Shown here: one piece after another, positions 12,036 to 24,261 of the stretch | Position numbering within the stretch: the stretch's first letter is position 1 | Layout of the letters: every line of letters starts with the position of its first letter | Assembly: GCA_015680685.1 (NCBI GenBank) | Contig: MNCI01004556.1 | Coordinates: 157,791-221,790, forward strand | Length of the DNA: 64,000 bases | Source: Gnetum montanum | Taxonomy: Eukaryota; Streptophyta; Gnetopsida; Gnetales; Gnetaceae | Reading direction: 5' to 3' | Program-made: the position numbers and the translations under genes | Notes under the pieces: model-generated | Databases searched by the model: none | What the model saw: the letters and a program-made list of their open reading frames with translations, nothing else | Told to the model about the DNA's origin: nothing

Positions 12036-12802
12036 TACATGCAGAGGCTCTCTTACAACAATCTCAATAGCAGTTCTTATACATTGCACAATAATAAAAT
12101 TCACTACTAAAATGCTCTTAAGGCATTTAAACACAAACTCTTCTATGGAAAAATTTTAATAGAAATTTTCTATCATGCAACAAGAACAATAAGAGCAATA
12201 TAAAAATCCCAAAGTTACTTGCCAAGCATGATACTATCTAAACCACTAGCTAAAAAATTTAAACAAAATAAAAAAATAAATATAACTCACAAGACTATGA
12301 CAAAGAGGCTGAAATGTTGTCTTTAGCAAGTCATCTTACAAGTAATCTTTCACAATGTCTTCTTTTCAATCTTCCTCCAAGACCTCGAGTGTAAGACCAA
12401 GTCTGATAAGTGGGGCACTTGGTCTGTTAAATGTTTATGAGAAATTATCCATACCACAAAAATATTTACGAAAGTGGGGCACTTTTCCCTAAGTTCCCTT
12501 GTTACTACACCAATAATTAATAAAGATGAAACCGCATTTTCATCATCAATGGAAACTGGTGGTTTGTGGGATTAATGGATAACTGATAACCGGGATTTTG
12601 TTTGGAAAGGACCAACTATTTTTCACATGGCTGCTAAAGCAAGCTTCACATTTGTGGCGTGCAGGTCATGCTTGTGCAGCTGCTTCACCCATTCGTTCAC
12701 CCCCTACTGGTATGCCTTAAATGTGGGTAAATATTTGCCATTGTCACCAATGTGGCTTGTAAATTCGCTGCCCGCTTGTATTGTCTTGGTTTTGTGTTTT
12801 TT

Positions 12803-13300
12803 TTAGAACAACAAGTTGTCAATTTCATCAACAATCGAAGGCATGTTCACGGATTTCTTTATGGCCTTGACGTTTTGAATTAGATTCGCAATGTGCTTGG
12901 GCACTTTTGAAAATTGGAGCTTCTTTATATCCAGTTCCGTACCCGTGGCTTTCTTGGCCAACCCAACCACGGGTGCTGCACATTTTCTCAATGTTGGGTC
13001 GGTTATGAACTCTTTAGCCTTGTTCATGGCATTTTTTACTACTAAGAATGCCTCCTTGATTTTGCAAAATAGTCCATCCGCGTCTACATCTGCATCCATG
13101 AACAGTCCAGCATCTGCATCTGCATTTGTGTTTGCAGCTATATTCACCTCTGAGGAGAACTGTGCTTTGTTGAGGGATGACAACCCTGCTCCTTTTTCTC
13201 CTCCTCCTCCTTGTGTGGAGGCCAAATCAGTATCTGTAACCAGCATCAGCATTGCTGCCATTGTCCATACCAGCATTGCTCCCTGCCTAGTAGCTACCAT
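12803..13300 (-). CDS. Hypothetical secretory-type protein, 165 aa, inside LTR A
   Basis: An intact ORF in a region where almost every other frame is broken. Residues 1-30 look like a signal peptide: MVATRQGAMLVWTMAAMLML, then a polar turn. Residues 32-75 are low-complexity and rich in Gly, Asn, Asp and Ala (NTNADADAG, MDADVDADG). Residues 78-165 form a Lys-rich, probably helical domain with two Cys (about residues 79 and 107) and an ending SIVDEIDNLLF. It lies in U3 of a family-L solo LTR, in the same sense as the LTR, and is missing from LTRs B and C. I do not recognise the family. It may be a captured or domesticated host gene or chance open sequence. No intron is needed. Local GC is higher than in the flanks. 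Confidence 0.45.
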   Translation of the reverse strand: MVATRQGAMLVWTMAAMLMLVTDTDLASTQGGGGEKGAGLSSLNKAQFSSEVNIAANTNADADAGLFMDADVDADGLFCKIKEAFLVVKNAMNKAKEFITDPTLRKCAAPVVGLAKKATGTELDIKKLQFSKVPKHIANLIQNVKAIKKSVNMPSIVDEIDNLLF

Positions 13301-14317
13301 CTATGTTTTCTTTATTCCTTCAACTTGCTACTGATCTCTTTCTTGTCTAAGATTTTACATTCTTTGATGAGTTTGTAGTTCTTTTGAAAATCTTTTCAAA
13401 TTATTTGAGGCAGAGCGCAGATGCTTTGAACAAATATCGACAGCCTGAAAAACTATTTTCTACCAATCTTCTCCCACTCGTTCTTTACCAGTATCCAAGG
13501 ATTTACCAGTTATTTTATTTATTGTTTTCATTCGTTCCATCTTTTCATCCAACATTTTTTTAGCTAATGGAAATGAATGATAGGAACCAATACCTTTTCA
13601 AACTATGTCTTGCCATTTCAAATAGCTATATTGAAATATTTTGGAGGTCTCAATCATCTCATATCTCTGTTCCATGAAATGGCCAAAATGTGCCAACATG
13701 TACGACATCTTATTTGAATGGTAATGTACCTAGACATATTCCATGAATGGCACTAATATTGAGATTGATTCTTATTCATTTTAGCACTTTAACTTAGATT
13801 AAATTTAATTTCCATGCAATTCATATTCCATGTACTTAGTTAATATTTACATTTTCATGCATATTAATGAATTGGTAGAATGAGCGTGATCAATTTCAAG
13901 CATAAACACATATTTGCTTGGTAATTGTAGTAGCATTATTACTTGGTTCACCTAGTAGTGTAATGCTCAATAATCCCAATAGTGGAGAGACATGGGTTCA
14001 GGACATGTATGACAAGCTAGGAATAGAAATTGATCACCCTTAGCATAGTTTAGACTTTATCTTCTTATTGTTAATTAGATTAAATAATTAATTTCTCTAT
14101 TATCATTAAGATTAGTTTGGACTAAATCATATGCCTCACCTTCGACCAAATCATACATGACAAAGCTACCACTAGTCAAAGTGGGAAGATAGTGTCCTAT
14201 GATGAATGCATAACAATGTGGATGCCAAACTAGTTCCATCCATAAGAATTTGACTGACTCATATGTGAACGTTTGTGATTCGTATGGTTGGGTGTAGCAG
14301 GTACCCACTATTCATCA

Positions 14318-14335
14318 TTGGCATTGTTGCTAAGG
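14318..14335 (+). other. Primer binding site of S element 6
   Basis: TTGGCATTGTTGCTAAGG immediately after the LTR end. It is a decayed match to the tRNA-Asp-type site TTGGCGCCGTTGCCGGGG, with mainly C-to-T or G-to-A changes. Confidence 0.7.
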
Positions 14336-14442
14336 ATGGTGCTAGTTATCTAGATTAGTTATATTATACATGATAACTATAGGTGTATTAACGATATATA
14401 TTTTAGAAAATATTAATATTTTAAGTCACACATGTTACAACC

Positions 14443-15960
14443 ATGTCTTCTTCACAAAGGGTCAAGAATGCATCACATGATGAAAACACTAATAGGATAA
14501 ATCATAGGATCTATACTGAAGAAGAAAATTGGAGTGAAGAACATCAAGCAGGGGCTTCATATGCTCATTTAGATGTATGTTCAACTAATGCAGATAGTCC
14601 TAGAGGAGATGGAGTGAGTCCTAGAACAAGGAGGACTTCAAGGCCTAAGACCTCCTCTAAACCTAGAAAGATAAATCAAGGGACCATAGGGGAAAATATA
14701 GGAGCCATGAAGATTCTCCAAGTTCCTCATCTTCCTCTTCCTCTTTAATGTCTACTGTTGACAAAGATGAATGTAGGTATAGAGATAGAGCTCTACTATG
14801 GGGTCAAGATAAAGATAGAAATTGAAACCCAAGGGAAAAATCAAAAACATCAAATTGAGCATAGACAAGATCATCATAATCAGATGAATAGAAATATAGA
14901 TTATCACCATGATGTATCTAATATAGATGAATCTTTGTTGGCTACTAGGGACCTAACATAGATTTGGGAGGTAGTTTAAATACCCCAAAGGCATCAAAGG
15001 AATAATCACATCAAATGACTTAATATTAACAACATTTCTAAATCTAGGAGAGGCTACAATTCTAATCCACAACATCATTTACAAGTCTTTCATGATGCTT
15101 GTGTATGCCTTGCAAAACATTGAATGCAACTGGAAAAAGCTTAAGCTCTTTTCTAGGATACTAATAGATGAAGTTGAAAGTTGGTATAGATCATTGGAAC
15201 CTAATTTTATTCACTGATGGTTCACAATGCTAGAAATCTTCAATGAGAAATACCAAACCTATGCTGAGTGTCCAACCTGAGAAAACAAATCCAAGGGTGG
15301 AAGTAAGAAAATCATGAATCCTTGGATGTCACCTTGGATAAAATCTATTCACTACTACATAGATGTCATGGCCATGATTTCTCTCAAAAAGAGAAAATTT
15401 TCCACACCATAGATGGGATTCATAAGAAAATGAGGAAGATCCTTGGGATTTATGCCCAAGTTAGTTATCTGAATTGAAAGCCCCTAAGATACAAAGGCTA
15501 ATCAAGTGGGTGGAAAAAGAAGAAGGAGAGCTATGTAAATAAGTGAATGTAGAGGAATATAATTGGGAGCAAACTTTTCAAAAGAAGAGGATCAATATCT
15601 ATGATGAGGAACAAGAGGTAAACCTTGATGAGGTAATTTCACAACAAATCTTCCTAATACAAGAGTGGATCATTAAGCTAGAAGGAAGGATGGGTATCAT
15701 GTGGGAGTTGATGGATGAAAAAGTTACAACTTATGTGAAAACCATAGAGGAGAGAGTAACATAACAGGAATGAAGTGATCAAAATAAGAAAGGAAAAAGA
15801 ACCAAGAAATAGCTAGGAATACTTATCAGCAAAAAGGAAAAATAGCTATAGAAGAAGAGGCTATAGACTCAACCATAGAAGAGGATGATGGATGTGACAT
15901 CTACCTATATGATCATCCAAAGGGCTATTGCCCAATCATGTTACATCTACATGAGTATTG
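14443..15960 (+). pseudogene. Gag remnant of S element 6
   Basis: Open pieces at 14443-14748, 14758-14961 and 15543-15764 lie in different frames. The first begins MSSSQRVKNASHDENT and leads into an RS/RP-rich stretch (SPRTRRTSRPKTSSKPRK). Broken sequence at 15110-15260 still reads like the gag core (WKKLKLF..., SWYRSLE). Near 15890-15930 the zinc motif has become CDIYLYDHPKGYC, with the second Cys replaced by Tyr. The order matches S element 2 (34583-36550). It cannot be translated as one protein. Confidence 0.65.
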
Positions 15961-18240
15961 GGATTTTGCTTTGAATCCCAAGTTTGTACAAAAGAAAATT
16001 CCTAGGAAATTACCTTACTCACAAGGCAATTATAGATAGTCCTACAACCAACCATACTATCCTAGTGGGACTTCTTATTAACCCCAAAACTACTATCAAC
16101 TGTAGTGTCAAAACTCATAGTCGTGGGGGAGGCCATCATCAAACTAGCACTACCCTTGCTGCCAGTTAGATCATTCAATAGCTTATTTCCCTGATTGGTT
16201 CTACTTCTTCTACCTCAAATCACTACCTCATGCCTCTCATCCTCTGTCATATCCTTAATATTCTCATACTTCTCTCCATCACATGTCACTAACAACACAG
16301 GAAGGTTCAACACCACAACATCAACAAAAGAATGCCACTTATGTTATGAACATACATGAAAATAACAATGCTAGTAGATCTCAACAAAAGTCTTAGAAGC
16401 ATCCTTTCTTTAGGATGGCTTCCTCACTTGGGCACAAAACTCATAGACCTACTAACTTATCAAAACCAACACAAGGAAAATCAAGTGCAATATCCTTTCC
16501 AAAATAAGGTCTCCTAATCATATGAAAAAGCCAACAACCATCATTGTTCCAATACAAGACATAAAAGATGAACCTATCACTATGGAGAGACAGAAACCTC
16601 CATGCATCACTAATAATAAAGAGTGTAGTTGTGGGGTCAAAAGTTCCAAATATTAACACAACCCCTATACCAACCCACCACAAAGCTAAGGAACAAATGT
16701 GTGAGCAAAAATAGGTCTACACAGTAGCCACTAAACCATAAGACGCCTAGTGGCTTTGAAATGGGAGTACAAAATTGTTTAAAATATGCATGGAATCAGC
16801 CAAATTGCTTATTAACTCTTGTCTTGCCTTTATGTTTAGTTGTGGGGGAGATACCTTATCCTAATGCAACAACTAAGTGCTTTTTACTTTTTTGTTTTAC
16901 AATTTTTTATCATTATTGTATTTATTTTAACATTTTCTAATTCTTAATATGATTTTCATTTCTTAATATTTTTTTTCTTTATAATTTTCTATTTTCTTGA
17001 GTCATTTTCTTCATGGTTTTTTATTCATAATATTTCTAGTCATGGTGCAGAAGTCAATGCTATGTGTTAAGTTTTTATGCTATGCTATCAAGATGATTTG
17101 GTAAGTAATTGTGTAGAGTAGTGAGAGCACCTTACCATCCTCCAATTCTTTGAATAAAAGGTCTTTATCATGAAAAAAATTTGGTTCTTCTTTCATGAAA
17201 CTCAAATTAATGAATGATCATTGTACCTTGGAGAAAGAGGAAATGACCAAGTGGGAATGGCAAAGGGTGTGACCTCAAGGGGACTTGTTGGGTTCTTTCC
17301 TTGAGTTCCTTCATGTGGTTTGTGACTCCTCTAGAAATGTATCATCACTCCTCCATCAACTAATAAAAAGAAAGCTATGTCTTCCTCCATCGACCAATAA
17401 AAAGAAAGCTATGTCTTTGCATGGTGTGGTTCACATCTTATTCAGAAAAAAAAATAACAATGGAAATTCAAAGCACACCCCTTAGACACAATAATGGGTT
17501 ACAAGAACTTCTAGAAAAATAAGTTACCCATGCCTGAAGGTACCCCTCTAACTAAGGCCCTTCTTCTTTTTTCTTCTCTTTTTGGAGGATGATTGTTCTT
17601 TGTGGTTGTTGTGAACTCATGATGGTAGGCATGAAGGAATACATAAATGCAAGGTCACTATTAATAGTATGAACTTAGTTTGAAACTTGGATGGATAGTT
17701 ATGATGATCATTTTAATCACAATTAACACAAGATCCTATTGTAGACATAGTAAAGTACCTTACATCCTAATCTCTACAACCCCATCTCATCCCCTTATTC
17801 ACCTCACTACTGCATGCAATTATGAGCCTCTTGGTTTTGTGTAGTATAGTGGAAAATCCCAACCAAGGTAGTTGTATGTTGTTTAGAATAAAGGCATGAT
17901 CTCCATTTATCTTCTAAGGTGGCCATGGACATCTATAGAAGTGGTTACACAAGGGCATTATGGTAGGAGCCTGCTTTGGGGAGTACCCACTTGCATAACT
18001 TTTGTTGATCATGGCTCTGAACCAAACCTCACATCTTCTAGAACATCATTGATGGCTTCTGTAAATTTATGCATGTGTTTGGAACTACTTGTCATCACTT
18101 TCAATTACTTTTTCCTTAGCTTTCTATTAAAATATCCTTCAAATTTTAAATTTCTTTTCCATCCTCTACACTAGACTTTTGGTTTTAATTATTCAAAAAT
18201 TTGTGCGCTTCTGATGTTACGCTCATTTATGGTGGGGGCT
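15961..18240 (+). other. Post-gag and 3' non-coding region of S element 6
   Basis: No gene recognised. From about 16830 (GTTGTGGGGGAGATACC) it follows the same landmarks as 38040-39200 in S element 2: T-rich run, AAAGCACACCCCTTAGACA-like block (17468-17488), CTGCTTTGGGGAG block (17970). A protease could not be found between gag and this region. Confidence 0.6.
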
Positions 18241-18479
18241 AGGGATGTATGTTTTGAAATTTTCTAACATCCTATTTTCAAAAATTATGGTAACTAATAG
18301 TAATTAATCAAAATAATGTGAATAGCTTGCCAATTTTAGTTACCTTATTACCTTAAGAATAGTACCTTGTCATTACCTTGTACTTAAATGCTAAACATTT
18401 TAAGCTAACTAAGGGATCAAAAAAGGATTAATTATAAAGGAAAATTTACCAAAGCTAATGTTGATCCTTTGGTGATTGC

Positions 18480-19900
18480 AGGTGATGCTAAAATAGAAGC
18501 CTAAGGTGGAAGGTCAAGTAACCATGAAATTTTACCAAAAATCAAACCTCATCTTATGACTACATTGGAGTAGGCCTAGACTATGTTGGCTAGCTTAGTC
18601 CTAGTGTAGTCATGATCCTCAGGTGATTTGACTAGTGATTTGACATTCCAAATAGCTTAAAACCTAACTTGGAAACCCAGAACCTTGCTTGGCCTAACCC
18701 AACTACAAATTCACCTTATTTTAACCTTGGAAATGCCATGTCTCCTCCATTTACATTGAGGCTAGCCCCAACTATGCTAGCTAGCATAGTCCAAATGGTA
18801 AATGAGCATTTTAGTGTCCAAACAACCTCCAAAATCAACCATCCTGAGTCAAAACCCTAGCTAGAAACATCGATAATCCTAGGAATCCAAGAACATGGTC
18901 GATTGACCGTAGAAATTTATCAAAAGCTAGATTTCACACTTACAATGCTAATATAGGCCATGGTTATGCTTGCTAGCATAGTACCAGTGTACTCATGATT
19001 GTGAGTTGATTTGACTAGTACCATGACATCTTGAATAACCTAAAATTTGACTCAGGAAACCCATAGGATTGTTTGACATTACTTAGTCACAAGTTCACTT
19101 TGTTTTGATCATGAGAATGTCTGATTCTATTGATCTACATTTAGGCAAGCATGGGACTAAGTTGGCTAGTGTAGTCCCTACATAGCTCCTATTCTAGGGT
19201 GGTTAAACCAACATCATAGCACTCAAAATGGTCAAAAACTTGATTTGGGAAGCATGGAACCCTAGAATCCTGAGGTTAGCTATGGTTTGGCCTTGTTCAA
19301 CCATGAAAGCTTAGTGTTTGGTCCATCTACACTAAAGAAATCCTTAACTATGCTAGCCACGATAGTCATGAGGTGTTCGTGCTAAAACTCCATCTTTTGA
19401 AACCTATTTTGACTTCCAAATGGCCTGTTTGACCTTTTTAGGATCCTACGCTACCCTAGGAAGTTGATGGAACATCGGTAGCAACTCTAAAACCCCATAA
19501 ACCTACTTTTCCAATGCATCTACATTGGGACTATAGTTGCAAACGTAGTCCTAGCATAGTTACCAATATTTGACATCATTTGCAACTTCCAAAGGGTCAG
19601 AATAATGTCAAAATTCACCAATCTCCAACCCTAGTCCATTGCACTAGCCATACAGACCATCAAGACCCTATAATTGGTCATAACAAATTTAGAAAGTCAT
19701 CTACTAACACCAACTACATTGGAGACTATCCCAACTATGCTAGCTAGTGTAGTTTTGGCTGGGCCCAGTGTAGTCACAACAAAAGATCTTAATTTTGACT
19801 TCAAATAGCCTCCAAATGATCTCACCAAATGCCCAAACTCACTTGTCAACCCTATAGACCTACACCATGGCCCACTAAGGCCTAAAATTTTCAAAATTTA
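18480..19900. repeat. Degenerate tandem array, ~190-bp unit, about 7 units
   Basis: A diagnostic segment of the form TCTACATTGG..ACTATGCTAGCTAG(C/T)(A/G)TAGTCC recurs near 18581, 18772, 18963, 19157, 19346, 19530 and 19733, spaced 184-203 bp (mean near 192). Longer similarity is plain between 18590-18700 and 18987-19085, two units apart (GTGATTTGACTAGT, TGACAT(T/C), GGAAACCCA). Units are strongly diverged and have no open frame. The array lies upstream of a Tat-like pol region on the same strand. Looser traces of the same motif appear at 25530-25860. Confidence 0.75.
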
Positions 19901-20760
19901 AGCTGTTTAATCAATATTGATCATATTTTCCACATGTTTCCCATCCTTACTTATTTGGCCTTACTCAATGGTATTTTGACTTGTTTAGGCCTTGTTACGC
20001 ATTCTTAGACTTCATCGTTTGATCCCATGATATCATTTAGCTTTATTCTTAGTCATTGGAGCATCATTTGATCATGTTGTATCAAATGTTATTATCACTT
20101 GGTGTCGCTCAACCTTGGAAAACTAGATTTGACAATTACACCATTGGATCTCATTATGCCCTTGTTTTACCCTTCAACTCATTGTTTGATGGGATTTAAC
20201 CATCTTTTGAGCCTTATTTAAACTTATTTTCCATTATTTGATTATCATTTAGCCCCATCCCATGACAGTGATCCTTGGGTCTATCATGTCTACTTTATTT
20301 TGGTCCCTATGACCATTGTTGACTATGTTTTGACCTTTTTTGGCATTTATAGGAGTGATTGACCATTGTTAAATTATCATTTGGCCACATTTGGCCACCA
20401 TCTAGTCTTTATTTGGCCTCATTTCATGCTATTTGGCCTTTAGTGTGCCCTACCCATCTTAACTCCCCTTTTTATGACCTTTGTTGTCCTTGATTTAACC
20501 TTAATGGACATGATTGAATGGAGTTTTACCATCATTTAGCCTTCTTGAACTACATTCTACCTTTTATTGGCCTTCATTTGACCTTGTTTAGTCTCTATTT
20601 TGCCTTATTTGTCTACACCTACCTTTAGTAACATTTAAGTGGCCTTATTTAAATCCTGTTTGGCCTTTAGCTTAATGTATTTTGACTATTGCTAGTGTAT
20701 TTTACTTTATCTTAGCATTGTTTACTCATTTTATCACATAGGTGCCACTTAATGTGCTCA
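19901..20760. repeat. T-rich interval with recurring TTTGGCC / TTTGACC motifs
   Basis: Short motifs such as TTATTTGGCCTT, CATTTGACCTT and TTTGACCTTT recur irregularly across about 800 bp with no fixed period. No coding frame is seen. It may be a degraded minisatellite or the non-coding leader of the element that follows. Confidence 0.45.
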
Positions 20761-20813
20761 TGATTGATATGCATGATTTAAGTATGGACATCTGGGAGTA
20801 ATTCAATGGGCCT

Positions 20814-21890
20814 TTGAGTCTAACTGGACCTCATGGTAATGTTGAACAACGCATTGACATTAGTTGCATAGATCTTGAGCTTGAGAGTCCAATCAATCAC
20901 ATAGCCTTGATACAGAAACCTAAAGTATGGCCTAAAAACCTAGTTAAAACTCGTGACCTTGAGGTTGGTGATATCATTGAGGAATTTCTAGTTGAGGTTC
21001 CTATCATGACACATGATGAAGAGAAAACACTAAAATTAAGTTTCTCATTGGAATCTCAACAAGTTCAAGACATCACCAAGGTCCTCCAGGACAACATTAA
21101 GGTCTTTTCCTAGTCATATGAAGACATGCCAAGTCTTGACCCATACCTAGTGCAACATAACATCATATTTGATCCTAGTATTAGACCAGTTAAGCAAAAA
21201 GCTTGCAAGATTAGGCTAGATTTAGCCTTGGCAATTCACAATGAAGTCATAGCATTATACCAAGCTAGTTTCATTAGAGTTATTGATTATGTAGAATGGG
21301 TGTTCAACATAGTGATATTCCCTAAGAAAAATGGGAGTATATGTATCTATATTGATTTTTGAGACTTGAATATGGCAACCATCAAAGATGATTTTCCTTT
21401 ACCTAGTATTGACCAACTTATCAATACTACAGCTAAGCATGCTTTATTATCCTTCATGGATGGGTTCTCAGGATACAACCAAACTAGGATTAACCTAGAA
21501 CATCAACTTAGTATGATCTTTATGACACCATGGGGTACCTTTTATCATGTCATGATGCCCTTTGGCCTAAAGAACGTAAGAGCAACCTACCAAAGAGCAA
21601 TGGTGTATATCTTTAGTGATTATATGCTAGGATTGCTCAATGATTATGTAAAATCATATAGGCATTAAGTCCAAAGTGGTCAAAAATTATGTGCATGACC
21701 TTGACATTGTGTTGAAAAAATGTCTCAAATATGAGCTTAGGCTTAGCCCTAAAAAGTATGTATTTGATGTCAAAAGCAATAAGATGCTTGGCTTTGTTGT
21801 ATCCAAAGTGAGAATACACATCAATCATGATAAAGTTAAGGCCATATCCAACTTGGTAGCACCAACCAATCTTAAAGAGCTTTAGGGATT
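20814..21890 (+). pseudogene. Reverse transcriptase region of Tat-like gypsy element 7
   Basis: Successive open pieces (20814-21113, 21126-21362, 21366-21668, 21676-21885) in the same or adjacent frames read as plant gypsy pol. Landmarks are a SYEDMPSLDPYLVQH linker, the RPVKQK entry, a decayed form of the usual CVDYRDLN block (YIDF-stop-DLN), KDDFPLPSIDQLI, FMDGFSGYNQ, TPWGTFYHVMMPFGLKNV and the LSPKKYVF thumb. The YVDD catalytic box is lost (NDYVKSYRH followed by a stop near 21668). No gag or protease was recognised immediately upstream, where the tandem array lies. Confidence 0.85.
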
Positions 21891-22960
21891 GCAAGGTAGA
21901 TTACAATTTATTAGTAGGTTTATCGTTAGGCTTACGGATAAATTACAACCCTTGCAACACTTACTTAACAAAGGAGTTCACTATGAGTGGATAGCTCAAT
22001 TCCAAGAAGCCTTTGAAGACCTTAAGAAAGAGTTGGTTCAATTACTGATAATTTATCCATTACAAGAGGATAAGCCTTCTTACATCTACTTTGATATCTT
22101 TAACATGTCCATTGCCTCTCTTCTCTATCAAAAACAAGATGATGGAGCAGAGCTTCCCATATACTACCTAAGCCATGCATTAATCACCCATGAGCATTGA
22201 TATACTAAAGTAGAGAAGTCTTTTCTAGCCTTGGTCTTCTCATTGAAGAAGTGGAGACACTACCTCTTTAGGAGCTAGGTCAATGTCATTTGTAAGAACA
22301 ACGTACTTAGAGTCATAATGACCAAAATCTATGAGAGTAGTTGTATCACCCATTGGAAAGACATAATAGCTAAATTTTACCTTCATTACATCTCTCAAGC
22401 ATCAACAAAAGGCCAAGCAATCACAACTTATTACTTCACCGGTAGAAGACCATGTAGCCATAGATCCTGAATTTCCTGACAAGCATGTCAACATTGTTAG
22501 CAAAGTAATTGAGGGCTATGAGATGGTTTTGCACTTTGACAAAGCCTCAACTACCCATGGGGCCAATGGTGCTACTACCATAACACTTCCATCCAATGAA
22601 ATCCAATCCTTCACTTTCTGTTTCGAATTCTCATGTATCAACAATGTAGTGGACTATGAAGGATTGATTAAGGGAATGATGGTAGCCTGTAACCAAGGAA
22701 TCAAACACCTAATTATTAGAGGTGATTTACAACTTGTAGTTAACCAAGTACTAGAGGTTTATGCATGTATGAACAAACATTTAAAACCTTATTATGACTT
22801 AGGAAAGAAACTGATGTAGCAGTTTACAAACATTAGTATCCAACATGTGCCCCGAATCGAAAACATATTAGCTAATACAGTTGCAACCTTAGCTCTTAGT
22901 GTGATGCTTGATGTGTTTAGTAAGTTACCTACCTTAAACCATGAACTGTGCTATTTCCAT
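21889..22960 (+). pseudogene. Two consecutive RNase H domains of element 7
   Basis: The first domain follows RT directly: FISRFIVRLTDKLQPLQHLL connector, then IYYLSHALITHEH and, past a stop, LALVFSLKKWRHYLF (22225-22275), the standard gypsy RNase H. A second RNase H-like domain lies at 22523-22819 and beyond: VLHFDKAS at its start, then DYEGLIKGMM and IIRGDLQLVVNQV. This is the DGAS..EYEAL..GDS pattern of the second, archaeal-like RNase H of the plant Tat lineage. The first catalytic Asp is kept, the next acidic residue is present (E in DYEGL), and the third is D in GDLQ. Order RT-RH-RH2-IN fits Tat. Frames are broken. Confidence 0.75.
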
Positions 22961-23045
22961 CATGCAAAACACTAAGGATAACTTTACAGCCTTCGTTAGT
23001 ATTGTCCCTCCAAGGGAATGATATAATGATATCAAGTTTTACCTC

Positions 23046-24261
23046 ATGCATGGTGAATCTCCACAAGGCCTGACTAGTTCTCAGAAGGACATTTTACATA
23101 AAAGATCAAAAAAGTATGTCATTGTAGGAAATAACACATTATGTCAATGGTTCTATGATGGCATATTGTTAGTGTGCTTAGGAAAAACTAAAGCCCACAC
23201 AATCCTAGAGAAAGTTCATGAGGGTGTATGTGGAGGAAATATAGGACCTAGAGCCATGGATGCTAAAATTAGACAACTAAGCTATTACTAGTCCTATATG
23301 GAAAATAATTGTCTATAAAAGGTTAATACCTATGACACTTGTCAATGACATAGCAACCTAATACTCATGCCACCAACTGAGTGACACACCACATAGATAA
23401 CTTGGCCATTTCAAGGATGGGGATTGGATATCATTAGACCTATAATGCCTAAGTCTTATATAAGGCATATCTTCATCATCATCACAACTAAATATTTCAC
23501 AAAGTAGGTTAAAGTTATTTTCCTAAGGAAGACAATGTCTCAACAAATCTGTAGATTTATATTTAACAACATAGTAGCCCGTTTTTGGCATACCTATGAC
23601 CATAGTCATGGATAATGGTCCATAGTTTAGTAGCCAAGAAACAAAAACCTTTTGTTAATACCTAGGCATTAAACATTCCTTTTCATTTCTGTACTACCCT
23701 CAAGCCAATGGACAAGCTGAAGCTAGCAACAAGGCCATTATAAATTTGCTGAAAAAGATGCTGAATAATAGCAAACACAAGTGGCATGAGGAGCTTGTCC
23801 ATACACTGTGGGCCTATTGAACAACCTATTAAATTGCAACTGGTATAACTTCATATAGCCTAGTTTATGGTTTTGAGGTTATTCTACTTCTTAAATTGTA
23901 GGTTCCATCACTAACAGTGGTTATATTGGATTTCATCAATGATGAACAGAACAAGGAGTTGCGTATCATGGACCTGGACTCAGTGGAAGAGTAACAAGTG
24001 TGAACACTTGCTCACATTAAGTGATACTAGGAGAGGTAGAAACAACATCACCATCATGACCTCAAAAAATGAAAGATAAAGAAGGAATATTTTTTCCTCA
24101 AGGCTATCCATGAGCATGTAGATAAGTTCTCAACCAACTAGGAAGGACCTTTCTTAATCACTAAGGCCTATGGCAATGGAGCCTTCAAAGTGGCAAACAT
24201 GGATGGAAATGAACTAGGCAATCTAGTCAATCATTCCTATCTAAAACCTTATTACATATAA
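23046..24261 (+). pseudogene. Integrase region of element 7
   Basis: 23046-23291 ends in HEGVCGGNIGPRAMDAKIRQ, the zinc-binding H..H..C..C start of gypsy integrases, with the second His apparently lost. Broken frames follow the core: WGLDII near 23425, a PQANGQAEASNK-like segment near 23700 in another frame, and a C-terminal stretch ending DGNELGNLVNHSYLKPYY at about 24205-24257, typical of the end of Tat/Athila pol. Numerous stops mean it is inactive. Confidence 0.75.

Larger units (their letters stand above)
11376..13698 (-). mobile_element. Family L solo LTR A
   Basis: In plus orientation it starts TGTTGGCGACCG and ends GTGCCAACA. A perfect 5-bp TSD TGTAC (11371-11375 and 13699-13703) directly flanks the LTR ends, and no internal region lies between, so this is a solo LTR from homologous recombination. 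R-U5 (11376 to about 12350) matches LTRs B and C closely. The U3 outer end (about 13330-13698) matches LTR C. The middle (about 12480-13320) is unique and holds a 165-codon ORF. A 480-base gap (11556-12035) lies in R-U5 and fits the ~430 bp present there in LTR C. Confidence 0.88.
10994..14317 (+). repeat. 5' LTR of S element 6, split by solo LTR A
   Basis: Left part 10994-11375 has a TATAAATA box near 11241. Right part 13699-14317 aligns with the last ~200 bp of the S solo LTR at 27543 (CTAGTC..GTGGGAAGA..ATTCGTATGGTTG..). Without the insert the LTR is about 1.0 kb. The TGTAC duplication (11371-11375 and 13699-13703) marks the inner insertion. Confidence 0.8.
10994..18246 (+). mobile_element. 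Family S element 6 (5' LTR, gag, 3' region; 3' LTR not found)
   Basis: The 5' LTR begins TGATGAATCA at 10994 and ends CATCA at 14317, interrupted by solo LTR A (11376-13698). A tRNA-Asp-type primer site, gag remnants (14443-15960) and the family's 3' non-coding region (about 16700-18240) follow. Near 18246 the sequence changes to an unrelated, older gypsy element, so the 3' LTR is displaced or lost. No protease was recognised. All frames are broken. Confidence 0.75.

Noticed and set aside
11366-12134. Long open frames crossing the N run
   Set aside because: They are open only because N has no stop codons. The real sequence on both sides is family-L LTR.
12891-13334. Plus-strand 147-codon frame opposite the 165-codon ORF
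   Set aside because: It is the antisense shadow. The minus-strand frame has the signal peptide and is in sense with the LTR.
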